From the NCBI GenBank assembly GCA_031292175.1, contig JARLHQ010000032.1:124001-188000 (forward strand): a DNA stretch of 64,000 nt. The letters are read 5' to 3'. This stretch comes from Humidesulfovibrio sp. (GTDB taxonomy: Bacteria > Desulfobacterota > Desulfovibrionia > Desulfovibrionales > Desulfovibrionaceae). The notes under the pieces were generated by a model. That model was given only the letters and a program-made list of their open reading frames with translations. It searched no databases and had not been told where the DNA came from. This document shows positions 1 to 9,700 of this stretch, piece after piece. Each line of letters opens with the position of its first letter. Positions within the stretch are counted from its first letter, which is position 1. Position numbers and translations under genes: made by a program.

Positions 1-1
1 G

Positions 2-352
2 TATCATTTCACCGTGGTTGACGCTTTCCTGGGCGGCTCGGTGAACGACAACTCCATCGCCTTCCGGTTCATGGGCGGGGTGACGGACCTCTCCCGCCGC
101 TCCCGCCGGGCCAGCCTGGTGGCGGGCATCCTGGAACAGTTCGATTTTATGGTGGAGATCAAGGGCGACATGGTCACGGGGCGCATCAAGAAGCACCCCA
201 CCAGAACCATGCTGGAGAAGATGTTCATGCTGGGCTGCCTCATCGGTTACACCCGCCAACTGGACGCCAAGCTTGACTCCGAGGGCGCCGTCGCGCTCTA
301 CATGGACCTATTTCTGCAACGCATCACAGCACTAAGGGAGACGCGAGAATGA
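2..352 (+). CDS. C-terminal end of a PEP-synthase-like protein (partial, cut by window edge)
   Basis: This is the last 116 codons of a gene that enters from the left edge; the frame is open from base 2. The visible part carries YHF-x3-D, then an F-x-F-x-GG segment, then a basic helix and RQLD near the end. These match in order the C-termini of the proteins at 804-3311, 3308-5959 and 61452-63953. It is therefore very probably a further paralogue whose N-terminal ATP-grasp and phosphohistidine domains lie outside the window. Its stop overlaps the next gene by four bases (ATGA), so the two are translationally coupled. The domain itself is not one I recognise from described families. Confidence 0.8.
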   Translation, partial: YHFTVVDAFLGGSVNDNSIAFRFMGGVTDLSRRSRRASLVAGILEQFDFMVEIKGDMVTGRIKKHPTRTMLEKMFMLGCLIGYTRQLDAKLDSEGAVALYMDLFLQRITALRETRE

Positions 353-795
353 CACCCGACGCCATCGAGACCCCGGGCAACGTTCCGGAAGAAGCTCCGG
401 GCGGTGAGGCGGCAAAGCGCAAGACCAGCATCCTGGTGCTCGATGATGAGCCCATCGTGTGTAAGCGGCTCAAGCCTTTCTTCCAAAAGGCGGGTTATGA
501 GGTGGAGGCCTTCAATCAGCCCTTTGAGGCCCTGGCGCGCATCGAGGCGCGCCGTTTCGACGTGGTCATCACCGATCTCAAGATGGAGGGTCTGGACGGG
601 CTGTCCTTCCTGGGCAAGGTGAAGGCCCTGCACCCGGACACGGACGTCATCCTCATCACCGGGTTCGCCACCATGGAGACCGCCCGGCAGTCCTTCCGCA
701 AGGGCGTGTTCGACTGCGTGGCCAAGCCCTTCAAGCTGGCGGAACTCCTGGACGGTGTGCGCCGCATCGAAAAGGAGCGGGGGCTCGTCCCCTAG
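349..795 (+). CDS. Single-domain response regulator (receiver only)
   Basis: A 148-residue protein with a hydrophilic tail of about 25 residues followed by one CheY-like receiver. The acidic pair is in VLDDEP (about 31-36), the phospho-acceptor Asp is in VVITDLKM (about 75), the conserved Thr is in LITGF and the Lys is in VAKPFK. There is no output domain, so it must act through a protein partner or as a phosphate sink. It sits between PEP-synthase-like genes, overlapping the upstream one by four bases and lying eight bases before the next. The TDLKM-x-G-x-DG style closely matches the receiver at 24046-24426. What it regulates is not shown by the sequence; a link to the phosphohistidine proteins around it is an inference from context. 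Confidence 0.9.
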   Translation: MTPDAIETPGNVPEEAPGGEAAKRKTSILVLDDEPIVCKRLKPFFQKAGYEVEAFNQPFEALARIEARRFDVVITDLKMEGLDGLSFLGKVKALHPDTDVILITGFATMETARQSFRKGVFDCVAKPFKLAELLDGVRRIEKERGLVP

Positions 796-803
796 CCGCG
801 CGC

Positions 804-3311
804 ATGGCGGACGCTGGAGCCAGAACCTTGCTGGAAAGCGGCATGGAGCCGGGTGGCGTCCGGTTTCTTTTTCGCACCTTCAAACGCATCCTCGGACTGA
901 ACACCCTGGCCCTGGAGCGCATGGCCCAAATGGACCGGGCGCTTGGCGGCGAATACGTCTTCGACAAATCCTTTCTTGAAAGCTCCGTGCGCGACATATG
1001 CCGCCTGACGCACCTGGTGGCCTACCACCTGAACGGCATGGCGGACGAGGCCCACGTTGCGCTCTACGACGCCTCCCTGGCGGTGAAGGACGCCCTGGAG
1101 GACATCCTTGCCGGCGGCATGGGCAGTTTGTCCGGGCGCCGGGTGCTGCCGTTTTCGGAGATCGGATGGGAGCTGGAGCCCCTGGTGGGGCTGGCCAACG
1201 TTGGCTTGGCCGTGCTGGGCCGCAAGATGGGCCTGCCCGCGCCGGACGGCTTCGCGGTGACGGTGACGGGGATGCGTGAGCTGGTCCAGTCCCAGGAGGC
1301 CGAGGAGGCCCGTGCCGAGGTGCTCCACGCCGTGGCGGAGCTGTTCGCGCGGCTGGGCGGCTCCCGGCGGTTGGAAATTTCTTTTGTCTCCGCCGGGCCG
1401 GAGGGAGCGGGCAAGATCCTGGCCGAAGCCGGTGCTGAGACGGCCGAGGACGCCCTGCGGGCCATCGCGCGCTTCGCTAAGGAGCATGCCGCTGCGGGCC
1501 CGCTGGCCGCCTGCGTGCGCCCGCGCCTCACGGGCGTGGTGCAGGGCACGCTGCAAACCTTGGCGCACGACCCGAGTCTGCCTCCGGCCATGCTGGCCGT
1601 GGCCGAGCCTCCCGGCGCGGTCCGGGACTCCGCGTCCGCGGGAGATGCTCAAGGCCGGGACGCCCTGGCGGACCGGTACTGGCTTTCGCGCACCGCGCCG
1701 CACATCCCCCTGCGCACCCGCCTGGCGGAAAAACAGCTGGCCGCTCCGTTGCCCGGCGGCGCGCCCCTCGACCTCTCGCGCGGGCGCATGCTGCGCGGCT
1801 CGGCCTGGCTCTTGCCGGAGCAGGCCGCGCTGTTGGCCCGGCTGGGGCTGGCGGCGGAGCGCGCCCTGGACAGCCCCTGTCTGCTCTCCTGGGCGCTCAC
1901 GGCGGAGGGGGATTTCCTGCTCACCGGCCTGGAGCCTGCGGAAACGGCCTATCCCGACTGGGCGGAAGACATGTGCGACGTGGAATCCGGCTGCCCCGGC
2001 GAGGAGGACCTGCTCCTGCGCGGGGGGCAGATCGCTTGCAGCGGGGTGGGGGCCGGGGCCGTGGCGCTCCTGGACGATGACACCCTGCCGGATTCCGTGC
2101 CCCTGGGTTCCGTGGGCGTGGCCCGCGCGGCCACTCCGGCCTTGTCGCGCATTGTGCCGCGGTTGGGGGCGCTGCTCACGGAGGTCGGCACCGCCGCAAG
2201 CCACTTGGCCACCGTGGCGCGCGAGAACCGCGTGCCCGCCGTGTTTGGCCTCAAGGGCGCGGTCGGTCTGGCGTCTGGAACCATGGTCACCGTGGACGCC
2301 GAGCAGGCCGCCGTGTACCGGGGCGTGGCCGAGGGCCTGCTGCGCCAAGCCGCCATGCAGCGCGCGCGGGAGGGCGCGGAGCCGGAATTTTTGGTGCTGC
2401 GCAGGCTTCTGCGGCACATCCGGCCCTTGAATCTGGTGGACCCGGCGGCGGACAACTTCCACCCGGAAGAGTGCCGAACCTGCCACGACATCATCCATTT
2501 CGCTCACGAGCGCGCCGTGGAGCTCCTCGTCTCCATCGACCCCACCCGGCGCGGCGGTCTGGGCGCGCCCCGCCGTCTGCGCGAGGACTCGCCCTTTGAG
2601 CTGCGCATCGTGGACGTGGGCGGCGGTCTGGCGGAAGGGGACGACCGACCCGAAAGCGCTCACCAGGCAGGAGGCGGCAATCAGGCGGGCGACGTGGCCC
2701 TGGCGGACATCACCAGCCTGCCCCTACGCGCCTTCCTGGAGGGCCTGCTTCTGCGCGAGGTGCGGCGCGAGGCCCCGGCGCGGCTGGCCTTGGGCGATAT
2801 CCTCTCCGGCATGGGCCGCACGGGCCAGGCCCTTTCCGCCCCGGCCGGCGGCGCGGGCCTGAATTTGGCCCTGGCGGGCAGCGACTACGCCAATATCACC
2901 CTGCGCCTGGGCTACCATTTCAGCGTAGTGGACGCCGTGGTCTCGGACAAGCCGGAGCAGACCTTCGTGTATTTCCGTTTCGCGGGCGGCTTCGCCAGCG
3001 ACGACCGCCGCGCCCGTCGCGCCGGACTCATCCTGCGCGTCTTGGAACGCCTGGGTTTCCGCGCCTCGCGCAAAGGCGACCTGGTGGTGGGCAAGCGCAA
3101 GATGCTGGAAACGGCTGAGGCGCTGGAGACCCTGCGCCTTCTGGGCGCGCTCTCCGCCTACACCCGGCAGCTCGACGTGGAATTGGCCAGCGACGCCGAC
3201 GTGGAGCGTTTCGCCTCCGGATTTCTGGAGGCCGCGGGCCTGACCAGCCTGGTTGGCTCCGGCCTGACTGGACAGTCCGGCTCCGGGGAAGAAGAGGAGG
3301 GAGGCGTATGA
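804..3311 (+). CDS. PEP-synthase-like protein with degenerate ATP-grasp domain
   Basis: An 835-residue paralogue of the neighbouring protein. Residues 1-130 are helical and match the N-terminal region of 3308-5959. Residues about 150-390 occupy the place of the PPDK/PEPS ATP-grasp domain but lack its RSSA-x2-ED and DIEW motifs; only a distorted echo of the closing QARP segment (LLTGLEP) remains. The swivelling phosphohistidine domain is well kept: ASHLATVARENRVPAVFG, with the His at about 467. From about 550 comes the shared unrecognised C-terminal domain: HDIIHFAHERAV (about 560), VDVGGGL (about 600), YHFSVVD (about 703). No PEP-binding TIM barrel is present. It may accept phosphate from its active partner rather than from ATP (inference). 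No clear Shine-Dalgarno precedes the ATG. It overlaps the next gene by four bases. Confidence 0.8.
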   Translation: MADAGARTLLESGMEPGGVRFLFRTFKRILGLNTLALERMAQMDRALGGEYVFDKSFLESSVRDICRLTHLVAYHLNGMADEAHVALYDASLAVKDALEDILAGGMGSLSGRRVLPFSEIGWELEPLVGLANVGLAVLGRKMGLPAPDGFAVTVTGMRELVQSQEAEEARAEVLHAVAELFARLGGSRRLEISFVSAGPEGAGKILAEAGAETAEDALRAIARFAKEHAAAGPLAACVRPRLTGVVQGTLQTLAHDPSLPPAMLAVAEPPGAVRDSASAGDAQGRDALADRYWLSRTAPHIPLRTRLAEKQLAAPLPGGAPLDLSRGRMLRGSAWLLPEQAALLARLGLAAERALDSPCLLSWALTAEGDFLLTGLEPAETAYPDWAEDMCDVESGCPGEEDLLLRGGQIACSGVGAGAVALLDDDTLPDSVPLGSVGVARAATPALSRIVPRLGALLTEVGTAASHLATVARENRVPAVFGLKGAVGLASGTMVTVDAEQAAVYRGVAEGLLRQAAMQRAREGAEPEFLVLRRLLRHIRPLNLVDPAADNFHPEECRTCHDIIHFAHERAVELLVSIDPTRRGGLGAPRRLREDSPFELRIVDVGGGLAEGDDRPESAHQAGGGNQAGDVALADITSLPLRAFLEGLLLREVRREAPARLALGDILSGMGRTGQALSAPAGGAGLNLALAGSDYANITLRLGYHFSVVDAVVSDKPEQTFVYFRFAGGFASDDRRARRAGLILRVLERLGFRASRKGDLVVGKRKMLETAEALETLRLLGALSAYTRQLDVELASDADVERFASGFLEAAGLTSLVGSGLTGQSGSGEEEEGGV

Positions 3312-5959
3312 GCCTGCTGGCCCAGCTTGTTTCCCTGTGGCGCACCCGCCGCAAGCAGCGCAAAGAGGCCGCCCTGAACTGGATCAAGGCCCGCTACCAC
3401 ATCTTCCGTGTGCTCCTGGCCAACAACGAGCGTGCCCTGGAGGCCATGGCCGAGGCGGACCGGCTGCTGGCTGAGAACGAGCCCTCACGGCTACCGGCGA
3501 CGGTTCTGGACCTGCGCGACACGGTGCTTGAGCTCATCGACGGCCTGAATCGGCTCACGGGCAACGCGCATGTGGGCTTGTACCCGCGCCTGGGGCAGAT
3601 CGAGCGCGCCCTGGATGCGGCCCTGGACAGCTACGCCAGCGCTCCGCGCCGCAAGTGGCTGGACCTGGCCGAGGTGCGGCCGGACATGCGCGAGCAGGCC
3701 GGAGGCAAGGCCCAGCCTCTGGGGGGGCTCATCCGCGCCGGACTGCCTGTGCCCGCTGGCGTGTGCATCACCCGCCGCTCCTGCCGGGAATATTTGCGCC
3801 GCGCCAAGCTGGAGGACCGCCTGGCGGCCATCCTGCGCGAGGCCGCGAGCACGAAAATGGACGGGGACGGTGGGCCGGATCTGAACGCCTTGGCCGCGCG
3901 GGCGCGGACCATGATCGCCGCCAGCGCGCCGGACCAGGAGTTCGCGGCCGAACTGCGCGCCGCTTGGGAGCATCTGGCCGGGGGCGCGCCACTCTCCATC
4001 TCCGTGCGCAGCAGCGCGTCCTCCGAGGATGGGGGCGAGCACTCCTTTGCCGGGCAGTACACCAGCGTGCTCGGCGTGCGCAGCCCCGAGGCCCTGGTCG
4101 AAGCCTTCAAGACCGTGCTGGCCAGCGCTTTTTCCGCCCGCGCCCTGGCCTACCGCGCTTTGGTCAACCGTTCCGGGGCCGGGCTCTCGGGTGAGAGCGT
4201 GGATATGGCCGTGCTGTGCCAGCGCATGGTGGACGCCCGCGCCTCCGGTGTGCTTTTCACCGTGGACCCCACGGATACGGGTACTCCAGGCGGAACAGCC
4301 GAAGGGACGGCAGAGGGGAAGGCCGGGCGCATGCTGCTCACGGCGGTGCCGGGGCTGGGCACCCAGGCCGTGTCCGGCCGTGCTCCGGCCGACGTGTTCC
4401 GCCCCAGCCGCGACCCGCGCGTGGAGGACATGGCCGGGACCCCGGCGGAGATCGCCGAGAAGACCGTGCGCGAAGTGCCTGCACCGGCGGGCGGGCTCAC
4501 GCTGCAGGAAGTGAGCGGGCCGGAGCGCATGGCGCCGCTGCTTTCCCCGGACGAGATCAAGACGCTGCGCGACCACGCGCTGCGCATCGAGGCCCTGGCC
4601 GGGCGCCCGCAGGACATTGAATGGAGCGTGGACCACGCGGGGCGAATCTGGATTCTTCAGGCCCGCCCGGCCAAGCTGGCGCACGCGGCGTCTCAGGCGC
4701 AGGCCGCTGGCGCGGCCGCTGGCGTGGTGCTGCTTTCCGGCGGCGTAAGCGCCTCGCCGGGCAAGGCCGCAGGAAAGCTGGCCATCGTCCGCACCCGTGA
4801 GGATCTGGACACGGCGGCCAAGGCGCCCCGCCCCGTGGTGCTCGCCCTGCACCAGAGCATGGTGGATGCTGCGTCGCTGGTGCCGGAGGCGGCCGCTCTA
4901 TTGGTCGATATGGGCAATCCCCTGGACCATCTGGCCGGGCTCTCGCGCGAGTTGGGCATCCCCATGATCACCGGCCTGGGCGAGGCCACCACGGCGCTGA
5001 CGCCTGGCGACTGGGTGCTGGCCGACGCCGATCAGGGCCGGGTGGTGTCCGTGGACCCGCTGCTGTGGCAGAACGCGCCCCGGCCCGCCCCGCGCCCGGC
5101 CGCCGTGCAGGACGACGCGGCTCTAGCCGTGCGCGGCCTCGTGCTGCCGCTCAATCTCACCGATGCCTACGGTCCCACGTTCTCGATCCTGGAGGCCAAA
5201 AGCCTGCACGACCTGGTGCGCTACACCCATGAGAAGGCGGTCATGGCCTTGTTCGAGGCGGGCGACGCCATCGCCGAGCAGACCTTCACCCTGGTGCACC
5301 GACTGAAGGATCCCGCCGGGCTGCTCTTCCTCATCATCGACCTGGGCGGCGGGCTGGCGCCGGGCTGTCCCACGGAGGTCGCGGCCTCGGACATCCTGAG
5401 CGCGCCGCTGGCCGCCCTGTGCCGGGGCATGGCCACGCCGGGCCTGCGCTGGGGGACGCCGCCACCCATCGCCGGACTCTCCGGACTTATGACGCGCGGC
5501 TTTCTGGACGCCCGCAGCGAGCGTCCCGTGGGCAATCCCAACTACGCCCTGGTGGCGCGCGACTATCTGAATCTGAATGCGCGCGTGGACTACCATTTCG
5601 CCCTGGTGGACTCCGTGTGCGGCGCGAACCCCCGCGAGAATTCCATCCGCTTCCGCTTCAAGGGCGGCGGCACGGTGCGCATCCAGCGCGAGCGCCGGGC
5701 GGTTTTTGTGGAGCAGGTGCTGCGCGCGCAGGAGTTTTTCACCACCCGCCAGGGGGATATGGTTACAGCGGTCCTGACCGAGGGCTCGCGCGAGACCATC
5801 CTGGCCAAGCTTGAGATGCTGGGGCGGTTCCTGGGCTTTAGCCGACTGCTTGACGCCGTCATGGTCACGGACGATATGCCGCGCCGCGTGGCCGAAGCCT
5901 TCCTCTCGGGCGACTACGCCTTGGACGGGCTCAGCGTGGATGTTTCCAGCGCGCAGTAG
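3308..5959 (+). CDS. PEP-synthase-like dikinase with novel C-terminal domain
   Basis: 883 residues. The helical N-terminal region (about 1-140) is followed by a PPDK/PEPS-type ATP-grasp domain with SVRSSASSEDG (about 231-241), FAGQYTS, GVLFTVDP, QDIEW (about 435) and LQARP (about 450). The phosphohistidine swivel domain follows, with DHLAGLSRELGIPMITG and its His at about 541. The last 280 residues replace the expected PEP/pyruvate barrel with the shared domain: LHDLVRYTHEKAV (about 632), IIDLGGGLAPG (about 676), YHFALVDSVCG (about 762). ATP-grasp plus swivel plus a variable third domain is the plan of rifampin phosphotransferase and other PEPS-like transferases, so an ATP-driven phosphotransfer to an unknown acceptor is likely. 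It overlaps the upstream paralogue by four bases. Confidence 0.85.
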   Translation: MSLLAQLVSLWRTRRKQRKEAALNWIKARYHIFRVLLANNERALEAMAEADRLLAENEPSRLPATVLDLRDTVLELIDGLNRLTGNAHVGLYPRLGQIERALDAALDSYASAPRRKWLDLAEVRPDMREQAGGKAQPLGGLIRAGLPVPAGVCITRRSCREYLRRAKLEDRLAAILREAASTKMDGDGGPDLNALAARARTMIAASAPDQEFAAELRAAWEHLAGGAPLSISVRSSASSEDGGEHSFAGQYTSVLGVRSPEALVEAFKTVLASAFSARALAYRALVNRSGAGLSGESVDMAVLCQRMVDARASGVLFTVDPTDTGTPGGTAEGTAEGKAGRMLLTAVPGLGTQAVSGRAPADVFRPSRDPRVEDMAGTPAEIAEKTVREVPAPAGGLTLQEVSGPERMAPLLSPDEIKTLRDHALRIEALAGRPQDIEWSVDHAGRIWILQARPAKLAHAASQAQAAGAAAGVVLLSGGVSASPGKAAGKLAIVRTREDLDTAAKAPRPVVLALHQSMVDAASLVPEAAALLVDMGNPLDHLAGLSRELGIPMITGLGEATTALTPGDWVLADADQGRVVSVDPLLWQNAPRPAPRPAAVQDDAALAVRGLVLPLNLTDAYGPTFSILEAKSLHDLVRYTHEKAVMALFEAGDAIAEQTFTLVHRLKDPAGLLFLIIDLGGGLAPGCPTEVAASDILSAPLAALCRGMATPGLRWGTPPPIAGLSGLMTRGFLDARSERPVGNPNYALVARDYLNLNARVDYHFALVDSVCGANPRENSIRFRFKGGGTVRIQRERRAVFVEQVLRAQEFFTTRQGDMVTAVLTEGSRETILAKLEMLGRFLGFSRLLDAVMVTDDMPRRVAEAFLSGDYALDGLSVDVSSAQ

Positions 5960-6001
5960 GCCGGGACGCGCCGCCCCGTACGCGCACACTCAGGCGTGCC
6001 C

Positions 6002-6679
6002 TTATGCGTGATGGAAGCGCACGTCCGGCAGTTCCAGGGCCGTCAGGACGTGGCCTGCGCCCGTGTCCACGCCGATGAGCCCCGGGGCCACCAGCGGCGT
6101 TTCCAGCGGCACATGCCCAAAGACCAGCGTACGGCCGCCCGCCGCCCAGCCCGCCGTGTCCACGACCCTGCTGGAAAGCAGCCCGTCGAGCGTGAAGTCG
6201 TCGGCCTGGTCGGGATCGGCGCCGTGGGCGATGGGCGAGTGGCAGAACACGTAACGCGGGGTGACGAGCCAACGGGTCAGGCTGGCAAAGAATTCGCGGT
6301 GCGTCTCGGGCATGAAGCCGATGCCGCAGGCGCCGGGCGAGGCGCAGTAGCTGTCGAGGGTGGCCTGGAAGCCCAGGCCGCGCATCTCCCGCAGGTCATC
6401 GGGCGAGCAGGAATGGGTGAAGCGCCGCAGGGCGACTTCGTGGTTGCCCATGAGGAACACCGTGTCCGGCCGCCTGCCCTTCAGTATGAGCAGCTCCTCA
6501 ACCACCTGGCGCGACTGCCCGCCCCGGTCGATGTAATCCCCCAGGAACACGAGCCTCGCCTCCGGGTCCAGCGCGGTCAGCCGTCCCAGCAGCGCGGCCA
6601 GCTGGTCGCGGCGGCCGTGGATGTCCCCGAAGGCGAAGATCCGGCGGTTCTGCGTCGACGTTTCCATGGCTTGCGTCAT
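6002..6679 (-). CDS. Calcineurin-like Ser/Thr protein phosphatase (metallophosphoesterase)
   Basis: 225 residues with the metallophosphoesterase motifs in order: FGDIHG, LGDYIDRGG, MGNHE, then a distal FCHSP and FGHVPLE supplying the metal-binding His residues. GD-x-HG, GD-x2-DRG and GNHE define the PPP/ApaH-like family. The substrate could be a phosphoprotein or a dinucleotide polyphosphate; this cannot be told from sequence. The reading frame continues upstream, but the ATG at 6679 is chosen because AAGGTGG lies eight bases before it and the extra residues come from the GC-rich repeat at 6701-6743. It converges with the PEP-synthase-like operon with about 40 bases between, so a role in reversing its phosphorylation is possible but unsupported. 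Confidence 0.85.
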   Translation of the reverse strand: MTQAMETSTQNRRIFAFGDIHGRRDQLAALLGRLTALDPEARLVFLGDYIDRGGQSRQVVEELLILKGRRPDTVFLMGNHEVALRRFTHSCSPDDLREMRGLGFQATLDSYCASPGACGIGFMPETHREFFASLTRWLVTPRYVFCHSPIAHGADPDQADDFTLDGLLSSRVVDTAGWAAGGRTLVFGHVPLETPLVAPGLIGVDTGAGHVLTALELPDVRFHHA

Positions 6680-6700
6680 AGCGCGCCACCTTGCTCGCGG

Positions 6701-6743
6701 CAAGGGCTCGCGGCAAGGGCTCACGGCAAGGGCACGGCAAGGT
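6701..6743. repeat. Short imperfect direct repeat (GGCAAGG-type units)
   Basis: Three or four close copies of a CACGGCAAGGGCT-like unit of about 14 bases lie between the phosphatase gene and the end of the DUF748 gene. The array explains the spurious upstream extension of the phosphatase reading frame. It looks like slippage in a non-coding spacer rather than a protein-binding site. Confidence 0.5.
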
Positions 6744-6756
6744 CGCGGGGACGGCG

Positions 6757-9700
6757 CTACTTGAGTGAGAAGTCCACGCGGCTCAACGCCGCGTCCTTCT
6801 TGCCGCCTTCTCCCTCGCTCTGCTTCATGGGCTTGGGAGGCAGCAGGAACACGCGCTCGGCCGGAATCTTGCCGTTCACGCGCAGCCAGTCGGCCACCGC
6901 CGTGGCCCGGCGGTTGGCCAGAGCGCGCAAGTCCTCGTCGCCCACGGGCGCGTTGGCCAGCATCAGCTTCTCCATTTCCGCCTGTGGCAGGCTCTTGGTC
7001 AAGCCGATAAAGTTGCGCGGCTTGGGGAATTTCTCCCGTTTGTAGGCCTGCTCGAGCAGCGCGGGGTACTCCTTGGGGTCCACGACCACGTCGTTCACAG
7101 AGCCCGCCTCCTTGCGCAGCTTCACCAACAGCGCGAGCTTGCTCGCCTTGACTTCGTGCTCCAGCCAGGCTTGGCGTAAGCCCTCGCGGTCCTTTTCGGG
7201 GTCCACGCTCCCGGCGACCTCAAGCGTCAGCGCGGGCCGGTCATCCAGGGCCTTGGCCAGGGACTCCAGGCGTTTCACCGCATCAGGCGCGAGCAGGGCG
7301 CGGCCAGGGGCGAAGTCCACGTGCGAGAGCTCCTCCCCGCCGCTGAAGAGCGAACCGAGCAGGGCGAAGGGCGCTGTGACCGCCTTGCCCAGCAGGTTCA
7401 GTATGACCTGGACGACGATGCCGCCCACGGAGAACTGCGGATCGTCCAGCGAACCGGAGATGGGCAGGTTGATGTCGATCTCGCCGCGTCGGTTCTTCAA
7501 GAGGGCCACGGCCAGGGTTACGGGCAGCTTGGTGGCGTCGGGGCTGGCCACCTTGTCGCCGAAGGTCAGCTGGTCGAGGAAGACGCGGTTTTCGGCCGAG
7601 AGCTTCCGGTCGGCAATCTTGTAGCTCAGGTACAGGGAGAGCTTGCCCTTCTCAAGGGCGTACCCGGCGTACTTGCCGAAGTAGGGCGACATGGGCGTGA
7701 GCTCCACGCCGCGCACCTCGGTCTTGATGTCCAGCGCGGGTGTGGCCGAGAGCGGGTTCAGCTTGCCCGTGATGGTCAGGGGCGCACCCTCGTAAGCACC
7801 GCGCAGGTCCATATCCGCCGTGCTGCCGGGATCGGACGACAGGCCGGTGATGCGGCCGCCGATCTGCCCCAGCTTGGCCGAGTAGTTGGGCTTGATGAAG
7901 TGGTCCGTGAAGCTGACCGTGCCGCCCTGCAGCGTCACCTTGGCGATGCGCACCGGGGTGGCTGGCGCGGCGGCGGCCTGCGTGGCGGGAACCGGGGCGG
8001 TCTTGTCCATGGGCGTGCCCTCAGGCTTGCCCTCGGGCGCGGCGGCGGCCTGCGCCGCATTCTTCTTGACCAGTTGCAGGATGTTGAGCTTGCCCTCGGG
8101 GCTCACGATGAGCCGGGCGTAGAAGTCCGAAAGGGCAATCTCGCCGATGGCCACGGAAAATGGCTTGAGGGCCACGTTCATGCCCCCCAGGTGCAGGGAT
8201 TTCCATGTCAGGAAGTCCGCGCTGTTCACCTTGTCCACGCTGTGGAAGTCGCCCAGCGTGAGCTGGCCCTTCCATCCGCCGGCAAGGCTGCCATCGGGCG
8301 CGGCATTGAGCGTCAGCTCGCCGCCGCCGTTGATCTGGCCCTTGGTGACGGTGAGGTTCACCTTGTCCGCGAAGTAGGGCTGCAGGGGCAACAGTTCGAA
8401 GCCGCGCAGGTCCACCTTGAGCTTGCAGACGAGCGGCGTCAGTTGCACCGGGCCGCTGACGGCGAGCACACCCTTCTTGTTGATCAGCATGGCGAGGTCG
8501 AGGGTGGCCGTGGTCTTGGACGCGGTGCTCAGCGCGTCCAGGGTGAGTTTGGTGATGTCCAGGGTCTGGGTGGAGGCGGGCCGCACGGCCTTGTCTTCCA
8601 GGCGCAGGCCCGTGTTCGCCACCGCCGTTTTGGCGATCTCCACCAGCCAGCCCGGCGCGGTCTTGGCGGCCTGGCGCGGCTTCTTCGCGGTCTGGGAGGC
8701 TATGGGCGCGGCCGTGGGCTTGGCTGCAGGACCCTGCAAGCCGGCGATCCGGCCGTCGGCCAGGCGGGTGGCTGTTATGTTCAGGCCGTCGAGGCCCACG
8801 GAGCCGACGCGCACATGCCGCCCCGCCACGTCCACCTGAATGTCCTTGACCTCGAAGCTCGCCAGCGTGGCGGAGGGGCCGGCGTCCCGCCCGGAGTCGT
8901 CCTGCCAGCGCAGGGTGGCCTTGCTCAGGCGCAGGCCTGCCACGGCCAGATGCATGGGCTTCGGCGGCTCCGGCTTGGCCGCGGTTTTGTCCGCCTTCTC
9001 TGCGTTGTCCTTCTTGCTGGCCGTCATGTTTGTCTTGGCGGGTGCGGCCTTGGCGCTTCCAGGCAGTTGCTTGGCCAGGGCCTGCCAGTTGAGTCCGCCC
9101 TCACGCTGGGTGCGGACAAAGACCTCCAGACCGTCGATGCCGATGGCGCCCAGTTGGAAACGGTTGGACAGCGGTGCGACAGCGGCCAGGGGCACGTCGA
9201 GTTTGGCGAGGTTCAGCAGGGGCTTCTTGCCTTCCAGCAGGCGCAGGCCGCTCAAGGTGACGCGGCCCGCGAGGTCCAGCGTCGGGACTTCCTTGGGCGG
9301 CTGGCGGAACACCAGGCTCAAGTCGGTGTCGACCTGCCCGCCCGCCACGGTAAAGGGCAGGGGAAAGGGCAGGTAGGCCAGATAGGGGGTGAGCTCGAAA
9401 TGGTTCAGGTCCAGCTTGAGTTCGCTTTCGCGCACCACGGCGAAGGGCTTGCTCTTGCCGTTGAGCTTCAGCGGCGCACCATTGATGACGGCGGAGAAGG
9501 ATGGCTCGGTGTACTTGTCGGCCTGATAGGCGAGGTTGGAGATGAAGGGCAGCGCGATGTTGATGTCTGTGACCGTGTGCCGCCTGCCCATGGGCCGGTC
9601 GTCGAAGTCCACACGTCCATCGGTGATCTTGATGTTGTTCACCGAGAATTTCGGCGTGGGCTTGTCATCGGGCTTTAGCCACTCGTCCAGGAGGTCGGAG

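Noticed and set aside
792-2663. 623-codon open frame on the minus strand
   Set aside because: Shadow of the PEP-synthase-like gene on the plus strand; composition is Arg/Gly/His-rich and no motif is present.
7321-9678. 785-codon open frame on the plus strand
   Set aside because: Antisense to the DUF748 gene; a high-GC codon-bias artefact with no domain.
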